Below are positions 10,701 to 19,769 of a DNA stretch of 64,000 bases, one piece after another. A program made the translations under genes and the position numbers. Positions within the stretch are counted from its first letter, which is position 1. Each line of letters opens with the position of its first letter. The stretch is from Aspidapion aeneum (lineage: Eukaryota; Arthropoda; Insecta; Coleoptera; Brentidae). The notes under the pieces were generated by a model, which worked only from the letters and a program-made list of their open reading frames with translations, did no database searches and was not told where the DNA came from. The stretch lies in contig OY755046.1 in the NCBI GenBank assembly GCA_963576565.1, forward strand, positions 59,065,471 through 59,129,470. The letters run 5' to 3'.

Positions 10701-13700
10701 TCCAGACAAGAAAGAAGAACTGATAAAAATGCTGGAAGAACTGGATACAGCAGCTAAAAATATAGGCTTGAGTATGTACTACACTGAAACTAAAATCATA
10801 ACAAACACAGATGAAGATATCAAAACAAAATAGAACAAGTAGAGGAATATACAGGGTGTTCGGCACATGAACCGTCAAAATTTTTTGGGATATTGTTGGG
10901 GTCATTTGCTACCTTTTCAACCTTGGAACTTGGGTCCTTAGAGTGACGGCTAAAGAGATATGAATTTTTTTATTTTTTTTTTCTCAAATTACCCAAAATC
11001 CCACCTTTAAACCCTCGTAAGCTTTTTATTAAAGTCTGGAAAAGCCCCATCACAAACATCAAATTGTTTTTCTTATAAATTCCGAACGAGTCTCGCCCTT
11101 CTGACGGAATATCCGTATTTTAAAGCAGAAATGTTTTTTTATCAATGTGTAGCATACCGTTAGAAAGGTAATCAACTAAAGAAGTTTTTAAAAGAAAATG
11201 AAGTTCTCAATTGTCGATACTTTTTTTGATTTTTAATTTTGAAATTGATTTTCTTTCACAAAATCACTAATGTTCTTCAATAAAAAACCTCGTATGTCCC
11301 TTTGGTACATCAATTTTAACAAATCTATTAATTAGTTCAAGAAGCATAAGATTACAGAATTATAAAAAAAAATGGTGCTTTTCCAGACATTAATAAAAAG
11401 CTTACGAGGGTTTAAAGGTGGGATTTTGGGTAATTTGAGAAAAAAACATTAAAAATTCATATCTCTTTAGCCGTGACTCTTAGGGCCCAAGTTCCAAGGT
11501 TGAAAAGGTAGCAAATGACAAATTATTAAACAAAAAAAAGAAAACCAAATAGCTGGGCAGCATTTGGTAAATTAAGCTACATATTAAAAAATAAAAAATA
11601 TTCTCAGTACCTCAAAACGAAAGTGTATAACCAATGTATCCTTTCTGTACTTACCTATGGATCCCAGACCTGGACACTTACAAAATCAAACATGAATAAG
11701 GCAAAAAAAGCCCAAACATCAATGGCCAAATGTTAAAGCTAACAGATAGAGAAAGGAATGAATGGATAAGAAATAATAAGTTCTCGACTTCTATTTGTAT
11801 CCCTGAACCGGTCCAGTGAGAATTGTATTAAGCAAATTAACAACTAATGTATGTCAATCTTTGTACTATAAAACTTATTTAAATCACAGTAGTGACGAGT
11901 TCTGGTGGTGAAAGTGACTTACCAGAATGTTTCCAGGTTAAAATTGCATTCTCGTTGGTCAAGCTTATAAATTCTTTGTTGCTGATGGCATTTGTTAGTT
12001 CAAAAACCTTTAAAAAATGTGGGAAGTATTAATTTTTTACTTTAAACAAAACTTGAATCGTGGTAAATGATTAAAAAAATAAAGAAAAAAACATGAAGGA
12101 AAATCGAAAGTTAAAGGCTAAACTGTTACCATCATTTTTTCTACGGATAACAAAAATTCAGCTTGAGTAGGTGCAGATTTTAGCGCAAAATTTATAAATT
12201 TCTGAAACTGCTTCAGAATCTCATTCAATATCGTTTCTCTTATTTCTATATCTTTAGTTTTTTGAATTTGAATTTGTTCTAACTTAAGCAGCTCATCGTC
12301 TTTCTTTTGCATGATATCTTGCAATTTTTTTATCTCGTTCTTATAGTAGTTCTCTATTTTTTCTTTTTCTTGGCAACACTTTTGTCTTTCAGAACATAGG
12401 ATAAACATCATATTGACTAAGCTAGTACATTGCAAATTGTGTTTCAACTGTCTCAAAGCACGTCTAGTTTTTTGGTCGTTCATTTTCGCATCAAAATCAC
12501 GTAAGGCTTCGCGTTTCTTTAATTCTAAGCTGAAGTTTTTCGTTAATATCTCCTCTTGTTCGTCCAATTGGATCAAAAATTCTTGAGTAATTTGTTCAAC
12601 TGTTTGATCCACTTCTTCCTTCAGTACTTTGTTCCAGTCATCTAAAACAGAAACTCTCTTGAATACATTTTAAATTGTTCTAGTTTTATTTTTATTTAAA
12701 TTAAGAAATAGCCAAGAAAGATACGAGAAATGGACCTTTATTACCTTGAAGGTTGGACTCTTGTTTTTGGAGCAATTCCTCATACTCAGCTTGAAGTTTC
12801 TGTTCCAATAAATCAAGTTCATTTTTGAGATTTATTTCATATTCTCTAGCCTGTTTTTCTAATTCCATGTGACAGTTAAGTTTTTCATGAATCTCGGCAT
12901 CTTTTATTTCGGATCTGTAACAGATTTTTACCTTACAATTATAGTAAAATGATGCAAATCTGAGGATGGGATGAAAAGTTTCCGGCCTAGCATAGAACGC
13001 AACACCATAGTGCCTAAATAATAATTTATTTTTCTACATAGTCCCCTTGTAAGGTAATACATTTTGCCCAACGATGTTCAACTGATTTGATGCCATCACT
13101 AAAGTCTGATTTATCCAACTCGTCAAAATAAGCGTTTGTAGCTGCAATGACTTCTAAATCTGAGGAAAATTTTTTTCCAGCAAGAAATTTTTTTAGGTTT
13201 GGAAACAAATAAAAGTCTGACGGGGCTAGGTTTAACAGTTCAAAGCCTAGCTGATGGATTTTAGCCATTACTAGAGCGGACTTGTGGCAAGGTGCCTGTG
13301 TCCTGATGAAACAGATTTTTCTTTTTTGCCAAACCAGGGCGTTTTTCGCTTATCTTCTGCTTAAGCTGGTCCAGTAAGTTGCTGTAGTACTCTGAATTTA
13401 TTGTTTTTCCTTTTTCGAGATAATCTATGAGGAGTATCCCTTTAGCGTCCCAAAAGACCGTTGCCATGACCGTTCCAGCAGACGGTACTGCCTTTGCCTT
13501 CTTTGGAACTGGTTCGTCCTTTGCCGTCCATTCTTTGGACTGTTGCTTAGTTTCAGGGGTATAATGATGAACCCATGTTTCATCAACCGTAATAAATCTA
13601 TGCAAAAAGTCACCTGAATCACGTCTAAACAGTGCGAAATTCTCCTCTGAAATGGTTAGACGCACGAGCTTTTGATCTGGCGTGAGCAAACGCGGTACCC

Positions 13701-16464
13701 ATCGGGCGGATAGCTTTCTCATACCTAAAACTTCACATAAAATATGGTGAACACGCTCTTTTGATATGCCCACAGCCTCAGCTACCTCTTCCAGTCTTAA
13801 TCTGCGATCTTTTAGAAGTAGTTTGTGAATGGTTTGCACCATTTCTTCAGAAGTTGCCGTTTTTGGCCTGCCAGAACGCGGAGCATCATCAGTGCTAGTA
13901 CGACTACGTTTAAAGTCCGATACCCAGGTTTTAACTGTGGTATAGGAAGAAGCAGATTCCCCTAGTGTAGCATCTAGTTCAGCTTTTATTTCCGTCGGCG
14001 ATAACCCTTTGATATGAAAATATTTTATCACGGCTCTTATCTCGTTTTTTCCATCTTTTAAAATTGACACACTGTATAAACTTTCAAAATAAGCAGGACA
14101 CAAACTACTTGACGCACTCACTTTAAACTTCGAGCGTATACTGATCACAAGCCAGGCGACACAAACATGTTGGAACATGAAAGCAAATCGGGCCTGCTAT
14201 AGGCTAGACCGGAAACTTTTCATCCCATCCTCGTACCTGTAAACTTACCTAATTCTGGCTTCCACGCTTGATAATAATTCTTCCTTGTAGGCTTCTAAAC
14301 ATTTTTGTTTATCTGTTTCCATTTCTTGCTTAAATTTATTCTCCAAATCGTAGCCAATTTCTAAGATACCCCTACCGAAATACAAGAAATCCAATTGAAG
14401 AATATTTTAAGAATTTATTAAAGAAGAAGTGATTTATTTTTAGAGGTTTGGCAAAGAAAGTGAGTACCTGTGTGTTAATGCCTGAAGACATTTTGGTGTA
14501 AATGGAGGCTTAAGAGCAAGTTTTCCCACTAGTAAATCACTAGGAGAAACCCATAAATCATTTCCCGGACCTTTTAAAGGTCGTGTTAGTCCAAAATCTT
14601 CCTTTAGGGCTTCATCACAATGCTAAATCAACAGAAATTGTATTAATTTATAATCTATTGGATTGATATTACTAGTGGTCAAACATTCTTTCCATTTCGT
14701 GGTTTATAGTCTCAAAGGCGTTGGTAATATCTGCGAAGTGTATATATTTTATAATACTCAATTTAAGACTTTTTTTAGATTTTCAACTATAATACGGGTC
14801 TACTACGTTATACCTCGATGCTTGAAAATGGGTGTTTCTTTTTTTAATGATAAGTTGAGGTCGTTTTATACTGTTTTCAAGAAAAAAAAATGCGGATTTT
14901 TCGCATTTTTTTTAGAAATTTCAAAATTAAAAAATTAGTAAAAACTCATACAAATTGCTATAGAAAGATTTTATTTGACGTATTTCGAGAAAGAGAGGAA
15001 CGGCTCACAATCGACTGAGCTTTAAATAAATGGTAATTTAGCCAAAAATAAGGTGACCAACTGTCTGGCAAGAGGCGATAAAAAGTTATGGTTTTTTAGA
15101 AATGTATTTACGCATAGAAAAATGGTTACACCATATTTTTGAAATCTAACGTTCGACCTTACATTTTGCTCCAAGATTTTAATTTGTCGAGCATTTTTGA
15201 CTCCGTAAAATCGTCCAAAATCGACTATTGAGCATTTATAATGAAAAAAATGCAGAAACAATTATGATAATGATGATTTACAGAAATTCAGCAGTTCGGT
15301 TTGGTTCGGTTTGGGTCGATCTTAGATTAGGTTGGTTGTGTTTTAAAGTAATTCAGCAGGAGTCGGCTGCGCTGACTCCTGCTGAATTACTTTAAGACCC
15401 AACAAACCTAACCTAAAACCAAACCGAACGCAACTTAACTGAACCAAAACGAACCGAACCGAAACGAACCGAACCGAACCGAACCGAACAGAACCGAACC
15501 GAACCGAACCGAACCGAACCGAACCAAACCGAACCGAACCGAACCGAACCGAACCGAACCGAACCGAACCGAACCGAACTGAACGGAACCGAACCGAACC
15601 GTACCGCACAAGCAATAAGCAAGAATCGGCTGCGCCGATTCTTGGTGAATAGTTCTAAATAAATAATTTCCTATAATTTGGGCCTTTAACCCTCAGATGC
15701 CCCGTAACAAGGCTTTGTTAATCCATTTTCAATCTTTGTTGTTTTGTATGTGAGCAACAAGGACTTAATCGCGATTAAACCCATGATCGTGCTTACGGTG
15801 CATCTGAGGGTAAGTCAGCGTAAGCAAATCGAATTGGGAAATTTGATATGGCCGAATGACCCGGAAACAGTTGGCCCAGCAAAAAATTTCTATCAATGTG
15901 TCAAAACATCTGTGGGAAGGTCAAGTGTACAAATTTCCAAATTATGTGAAAAAACCGCGAAAATACACGAAAATCTAGGTATGTAATTAATTTAAAATTG
16001 TTAAATTATTAATCCTAAGCTAATTTACAAATTTATGTCGAAAATTTGAGGATGCAGTGATAGAAATTGATTTTTTTCAACCAAAACAAGTCAGAGAAAA
16101 TCACTATGTAACGTTTTTTAAAAAATTATTTTTAAAAAAAACCATACTTTTTTTTTAATTTCCCGTATCTAAATCGACTAAAAATAGTCCAAATAATCAT
16201 TTCCATACAAAAAAAATCGTTATATAGGGCGTTTTGACGAGCGAGGTCTAACGTAGTAGAACCTATAATACTGTTAGTTAAGGGTTCAAGTTTCTAACAA
16301 AAAAGCTTTGCTGTTACCTGAAAAACCAAATTCGCCAAATCTTCACCCAAATTTTGATTGGCCTGTGATAATTTTGGGGCTTGGTGGTTTGCCAACAAAC
16401 TTTGTCTCATTTCCAGATAAGAACTAGTTTGTAGATTTATTTTGAAATCAGCTATTTCAGCCAT
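7543..16464 (-). CDS. Host gene: coiled-coil protein, 8 coding exons plus a probable ninth
   Basis: Exons, 5' to 3': 16464-16318, 14622-14468, 14371-14249, 12914-12745, 12641-12130, 12007-11923, 10576-10435, 10310-10046. All junctions are GT-AG and every phase agrees: 0,2,2,1,0,1,2. The CDS is 1,599 nt and 532 aa, with no stop or frameshift. It starts MAEIADFKINLQ with an A-rich context before ATGG. Residues about 105-330 are rich in E, K, L and Q, as in a long coiled coil. The C-terminal third is polar and charged. I see no signal peptide or membrane segment. The alternative is a GC donor at 10089/10088 joining exon 8 to 7720-7543 in frame, for at least 577 aa running off the left edge. The block ending THR-GILEIGYDLENKF faintly recalls C6orf163-type ciliary coiled-coil proteins, but this is a weak guess. 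Function unknown. Confidence 0.85.
7764..9313 (+). mobile_element. RNase H-bearing LINE (LOA/I-like), 5'-truncated, with TSD
   Basis: A truncated copy starting inside the reverse transcriptase and ending in a (TAC)n tail at about 9291-9313. A perfect 13-bp duplication, AAGACAATCAATT, flanks it at 7751-7763 and 9314-9326. The 3' UTR before the tail is short and GC-rich. It is much more GC-rich than the surrounding host DNA, has a single frameshift and a perfect TSD, so it is a young insertion, sitting in the putative host intron 8. Confidence 0.9.
7784..9222 (+). pseudogene. Reverse transcriptase C-terminus, RNase H and C-terminal zinc knuckle of the LINE
   Basis: Begins at YLGMVLDSKLSWKPHI (RT thumb start) and continues through IIRPRIQYGSVVWWPG. 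The RNase H domain carries the catalytic set CYTDGS (Asp, about nt 8372), FQAEVYAI (Glu), CSDSQAAL (Asp) and GNEKADGLA (Asp). A frameshift between about 8600 and 8630 separates the last part: 7793-8665 is one frame and 8587-9222 the other. The tail has CERCCAEDETSAHFLSSC, a C..C....H....C knuckle usual after RNase H in this LINE group. The clade (LOA, I or R1-like) is judged from domain order only. Confidence 0.85.
9331..9419 (-). mobile_element. LINE family B 3' fragment (minus)
   Basis: Matches the reverse complement of the family B 3' end (compare 35640-35740): 'ttcttcgatctatcttta...ggcctcc...gtctgtcgccgtg'. It is joined at about 9430 to a plus-strand fragment of the same family, an inverted junction. 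Confidence 0.75.
9430..9995 (+). mobile_element. LINE family B fragment (RTE/BovB-like), internally deleted
   Basis: Pieces in order: 'atgaagaaacttcaaac' (N-terminal linker to RT), the 'gccctagatgtttt' block, then LNHLRYANDIALI with the catalytic Asp changed to Asn. A deletion near 9789 jumps to the YNQCILPVLTYGSQTW block. It ends near 'gggtcataatatca'. Multiple stops make it dead. Confidence 0.8.
10046..10310 (-). CDS. Host gene exon 8 (residues 445-532, stop at 10048-10046)
   Basis: Acceptor ATCTACAG|GTATC. Charged sequence (LLKEREEHEKRGSFDKK), then an oddly hydrophobic end (GALLLPIYYLN) before TAA. That change lies exactly after AAAG|GCGAGT, a good GC-type donor in phase 1. The last 14 residues may therefore be intron sequence. 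No AATAAA follows within the next 60 bases. Confidence 0.75.
10435..10576 (-). CDS. Host gene exon 7 (residues 398-444)
   Basis: Acceptor GCTTTTAG|ATATG, 142 nt, donor AGAAG|GTACTT. Polar, Ser/Asp-rich, probably unstructured (MKSSITSDESSLRIKDF). Followed by a 124-bp intron. Confidence 0.8.
10612..11790 (+). mobile_element. LINE family B fragment split by a fold-back element
   Basis: 10612-10853 carries the palm region (YADDIAL, EELIKMLEELDTAAKN) up to 'gaacaagtagagga'. The sequence resumes at 11520 with 'aaattattaaacaaaaaaaag' and runs to the GSQTW block near 11790. Comparison with 52.5 kb shows the fold-back lies between these halves. Located in host intron 6. Confidence 0.8.
10854..11519. 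mobile_element. Fold-back (long inverted repeat) element
   Basis: Arms at 10901-11045 and about 11385-11519 are inverted copies of each other ('gtcatttgctaccttttcaa' against 'ttgaaaaggtagcaaatgac'). The left side has 47 extra bases starting 'agggtgttcggcac', a terminus style also seen near 50.13 and 59.28 kb. No ORF. Confidence 0.8.
11923..12007 (-). CDS. Host gene exon 6 (residues 370-397)
   Basis: Acceptor TTAAAG|GTTTTTG, 85 nt, donor TCTG|GTAAGT. Encodes VFELTNAISNKEFISL and continues to KHS. The next intron (10577-11922) is filled with LINE family B split by a fold-back element. Confidence 0.85.
12130..12641 (-). CDS. Host gene exon 5 (residues 199-369), largest exon
   Basis: Acceptor TTTTAG|ATGAC, 512 nt, donor GATG|GTAACA. 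Reading on through the donor meets a stop after two codons. Encodes heptad-rich sequence (EKIENYYKNEIKKLQ), a Cys-containing middle (ILCSERQKCCQEK) and a more hydrophobic end (FQKFINFALK). Confidence 0.9.
12745..12914 (-). CDS. Host gene exon 4 (residues 142-198)
   Basis: Acceptor GTTACAG|ATCC, 170 nt, donor CAAG|GTAATA. Strongly coiled-coil (ELEKQAREYEINLKNEL). It is separated from exon 3 by the mariner; without it the intron would be about 60 bp. Confidence 0.9.
12961..14233 (-). mobile_element. mariner element, about 1.27 kb, in host intron 3
   Basis: The 30-bp inverted ends (12961-12990 and 14204-14233) match at 28 of 30 positions, with the core GAGGATGGGATGAAAAG. A TA follows the right end (14234-14235); the left flank is TC, which a single change from TA would explain. 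Length, ends and transposase all fit Tc1/mariner. It is inserted in the same orientation as the host gene. Confidence 0.95.
13026..14130 (-). pseudogene. mariner transposase (DD34D type), inactivated
   Basis: DNA-cutting transposase. Helix-turn-helix N-terminus (VIKYFHIKGLSPTEIK; PRSGRPKT), then WVPRLLT, the first catalytic Asp in TVDETWVHHY, YLEKGKTINSEYY and the second Asp in LFHQD. The frame breaks at about 13261-13268. The downstream piece reads LGFELLNLAPSDFYLFPNLKK, where mariners normally have ...PPYSPDLAPSDF; about seven residues including the third Asp are missing. It ends ...GDYVEK near 13029. The start is unclear; the nearest Met, at 14178, is far too close to the element end. Confidence 0.9.
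14249..14371 (-). CDS. Host gene exon 3 (residues 101-141)
   Basis: Acceptor CGGTAG|GGGT, 123 nt, ideal donor AG|GTAAGT. It marks the start of the coiled coil (ENKFKQEMETDKQK). Intron 2 is only 96 bp. The mariner right end lies 15 bp beyond this donor. Confidence 0.9.
14468..14622 (-). CDS. Host gene exon 2 (residues 50-100)
   Basis: Acceptor TTTAG|CAT, 155 nt, donor CACAG|GTACTC. Encodes HCDEALKEDFG...LQALTH, rich in Pro and Leu rather than coiled coil. Intron 1 before it is 1,695 bp and holds the GAACC array. Confidence 0.85.
15343..15395. repeat. Perfect palindrome, 22-bp arms, 9-base loop
   Basis: Arms 15343-15364 and 15374-15395 are exact inverted copies around GGCTGCGCT. A second hairpin with the same style of loop (AAGAATCGGC TGC GCCGATTCTT) lies on the other side of the pentamer array near 15620-15645. 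Confidence 0.85.
15441..15605. repeat. (GAACC)n pentanucleotide array
   Basis: About 165 bp of GAACC repeats with a few point changes, in host intron 1. Because 5 is not a multiple of 3 and the unit has no stop, it makes long empty frames (SVRFG repeats) on the minus strand; these are not genes. A short inverted stretch (TTCGGTTTGG) sits upstream at about 15294. Confidence 0.95.
15744..15986 (+). other. Open frame of unknown status
   Basis: About 80 codons (…KQIELGNLIWPNDPETVG…). A donor-like CTAG|GTATGTAA overlaps its end. Inverted copies of ACCCTCAGATGC lie at about 15690 and 15799. It could be a transposon-borne exon or chance; it lies antisense in host intron 1. No family recognised. Confidence 0.25.
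16318..16464 (-). CDS. Host gene exon 1 (residues 1-49)
   Basis: ATG at 16464-16462 (AAAAAATGG), 49 codons, ending ...LVFQ at a CAG|GTAACA donor (GT at 16317-16316). The upstream 5' UTR and promoter cannot be recognised. Confidence 0.8.
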
Positions 16465-17119
16465 TTTTTAAAGCTTTTCCCTGCCCAGATTTAAAAAAAT
16501 CCCGAAATATTTTAACCATCTAAATAAATAAAAACGTCAAATATTTTTTTAAATTATTGACATGATCCATTCCATAGACCACACTGGACCACAATAAACT
16601 TGGTCGACAATAGAGACCCTGTATTTATGACATATTTTATTTTATAGAAAAATATGTTATACATACAGGGTATCTAGTCGACAAGACCCATATATCCAGG
16701 GGCGTAACTAGGGGGCAGGTAGATAAAAATACTTTTTTACTTCTATACCAGGTGTTTAAAAATCCAATAACATAATTATTTTAAAGTTCTCCTCTTTTTG
16801 AGATACAGGGTGATAAAGTATCATTTTCATTTCAGTTTTTTGTTTATAGCTTTATTAACCTATAGGCACTACACTATTAGATATGCAAAATAATAGTAAA
16901 AATGTACAGGATGATACTTTTTCAGCGGTCATAGCACAATAGCCTTTTTTCCAGAGATTTTTTGTTGTAAGCCACTGGTAGATTCTAAAACAAGATAGAA
17001 AATGCTTGTCTTATTTGCAAACCTTTTTGTTTTCTAAATTTTTTTCGTATCTGTAACCGGATGAGAGAAAATCGCTGTTGCATCAAAGACTGCTATCATC
17101 AAAATATGGTATGGCGAGT

Positions 17120-18701
17120 CAAGGCCAACACAAAAATAGAGGCCACGACCCTGAAAAAATCAGCTGTTCTCCCGGGGCTGAATTTTACATTGGGTCTTAT
17201 GGGAGGTCAGACGTTTTTTTATGATATTTTCAAAATGGCACTACAGATTTCCGCAAAATTTCAGGGAAATATTCTCAGACACCATCCCGATATTCCACCA
17301 AAGGTTTGTAAGGAAGCAACATGATTAAAAGGTTAAAATCTTCAAGATTTAGCATTCCTTATTTTGTATTCAAATTACCCGCCATGTACCACATGCCAAC
17401 TGTTATATTTGACATGTATTTGACTTTGTCATATGTGATTGTCACATTCGCTTCTGCTTTAAACTTAATTTTTGTGTGAGCTAATGAAGCGGCTATGAAA
17501 AATTAGGGCTTACTATACATTTAAAAAAAATTGTTCTGCCAGAATAAAGTAAAAACAATCTCAAAAACGGCTTTATTTAACGAAAAATCAAGTATCCATG
17601 AACCGTCATTCCAACTTCAAAATTTTAGACAATTAGCTGAGTCGTAACGTGACCATCAAAAAAAAATCAGCCCCGGATGTGACGTCAACAAAGTGGAGGA
17701 TCGTGGCCCGTCCATTTTGATAGCCCTGTGTGAGCTAATGAAGCGGCTATGAAAAATTAGGGCTTACTATACATTAAAAAAAAAATGTTCTGCCAGAATA
17801 AAGTAAAAACAATCTCAAAAACGGCTTTATTTTAAAAAAAACAAATATCAATGAACCGTCTTCCAACTTCAATATTTTAAAGACAATCAGCTGTGCCGTA
17901 ACGTGACCATCAAAAAAAATCAGCCCCGGATGTGACGTCAACAAAGTGGAGGATCGTGGCCCGTCCATTTTGATAGCCCTGATGTAACCTATACTTCATT
18001 CAGGTACACTGTGTTCGGAAAATGCTGCCACAGAAAAAAACTTTTCAATGTTTCCGCAAGTAACTTTTTTAGAAAAAATATAATTAATCAGGGCTATCAA
18101 AACGGACGGGCCACGATCCTCCACTTTCTTAACGTCACATCCGGGGCTGATTTTTTTTTTTGATGGTCACGTTACGACACAACTGATTGTCTTTAAAAAA
18201 TTGAAGTTGGAATGACGGTTCATGAATATTTGATTTTTTTTTAAATAAAGTCATTTTTGAGATTGTTTTTACTTTGTTCTAGCAGAACAATTTTTTTTAA
18301 ATGTATAGTAATCCTTAATTTTTCATAGCCGCTTCATTAGCTCACACAAAAATTAAATTTAAAGCAGAAGCAAATGTGACAATCACAAATGACAAAGTCA
18401 AATACATGTCAAATATAACAGTTGGCATGTGGTACATGGCGGGTAATTTGAATTCAAAATAAGAAATGCTAAATCTTAAAGATTTTAACCATTTAATCAT
18501 GTTGCTTCCTTATAAACCTTTGGTGGAATATCGGGATGGTGTCTGAGAATATTTCACTGAAATTTTGCGGAAATCTGTAGTGCCATTTTGAAAATACCAT
18601 AAAAAAACCTCTGACCTCCCATAAGACCCAATGTAAAATTCAGCCCCGGGAGAACAGCTGATTTTTTCAGGGTCGTGGCCTCTATTTTTGTGTTGGCCTT
18701 G
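17120..18701. mobile_element. Giant fold-back element, 1,582 bp
   Basis: Left arm 17120 to about 17727 and right arm 18089-18701 are inverted copies over roughly 610 bp, starting CAAGGCCAACAC and ending GTGTTGGCCTTG. It is flanked by GGCGAGT at 17113-17119 and 18702-18708. The left arm carries an extra tandem copy of its inner 254 bp (17474-17727 and 17728-17981). No coding sequence; non-autonomous. Confidence 0.9.
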
Positions 18702-19049
18702 GGCGAGTATATCAATAAACTAAAACATATTATCTCGAAAACTACTACTACGCCACTGGAGAATTTAGGAACACGAATACAATCGTTACTTAGAGCTGTA
18801 TCACAGTAGTCTGTGTACGAAATTTAATGGAAATTGATGTAACGGTTTAAAAACATTTTTTTTCTAAAACTTTGACGCCGTGTGTCTTTGTTAGGAAACG
18901 TTTTTTAAAAAAGTTTTCTTATGACACTCTCCTTTTTTGCGACGTTCTATCACCTATTTAAATTAATGTACTTTAACCTGGACCACCCTGTATATATTTT
19001 TAATATATTTTTACGTTTAGAGAAAGTATTATTTTCGACGAAATTTTTT

Positions 19050-19475
19050 TTTCAGATAACGCCGAAAATGTGTTATTTCGGTGTATTTTGACCTATCTTA
19101 GCAATAGCGTCGTGATGTCTGTCTGTGTGTGTGTGTATGTATATTTCTGTTCGTAACACGATCACTCCCAAACTGCTGAACCGATTTTCATAAAATGTTC
19201 AGGTAAAATAGTGTTCGACACTCTAACGAGCTGATTAGATTTTGGTCAAAATCTATTAAGGCTAATGAATTTAAAAATGCTAACTTTTTAACAGAGCATC
19301 TTATCAATATGCAGTTTCCGGAATGCAATAGACAACATTTTGCGCAATGATTTGTGTTATAACCAAAAACTTCGTAGGAACTTTAGTTTTCGAGATATTT
19401 ACAAAAAACTGTTTTCAAGGCTGATATAATATCATGGCTTCACTTGAAGTGTGCTAATAGGCTAGCTAGGAAAGT
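19050..19475. repeat. Repeat family T, copy 1, with (GT)n
   Basis: Shares 'gtattttgacctat...gcaata...cgtgatgtctgt', a GT run (19121-19140), 'aaccgattttcataaaat' and an end near 'gtgctaataggctag' with the copies at 28874-29362 and 36725-36800. No protein coding. Confidence 0.7.
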
Positions 19476-19769
19476 ATCAGATGCGACATGGATCCATTTA
19501 TTTTTTAATAACTTTAATAACTAAACTTGTAGTTTAATAAGTCAGTGAGTCGTGTTAATTAAAAAAAAATGTCATAATTAAATAATTAAATAAAATGTGT
19601 GACAACATTAGTCTAATGATAAATTTTTAACCCGGAAAAAAATTTAAATAAACTTATGTAGTTATTAAATCATTGCGATATTCATAACAAGCGTCTTATT
19701 ACGTAATAGCAGTAAGACATACATATTTCTTTATATTATTTTTTTAACATGTATCTTTCAAGTAATAGA

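Noticed and set aside
15343..15622. Long minus-strand frames made of FGSVR repeats
   Set aside because: They arise from the GAACC pentanucleotide array, which is open in every frame; not protein-coding.
16699..18763. A hAT element from CAGGGGCGTAACTA to TACGCCACTG around the giant fold-back
   Set aside because: The ends look alike, but the 8-bp flanks do not match; could be two unrelated element ends.
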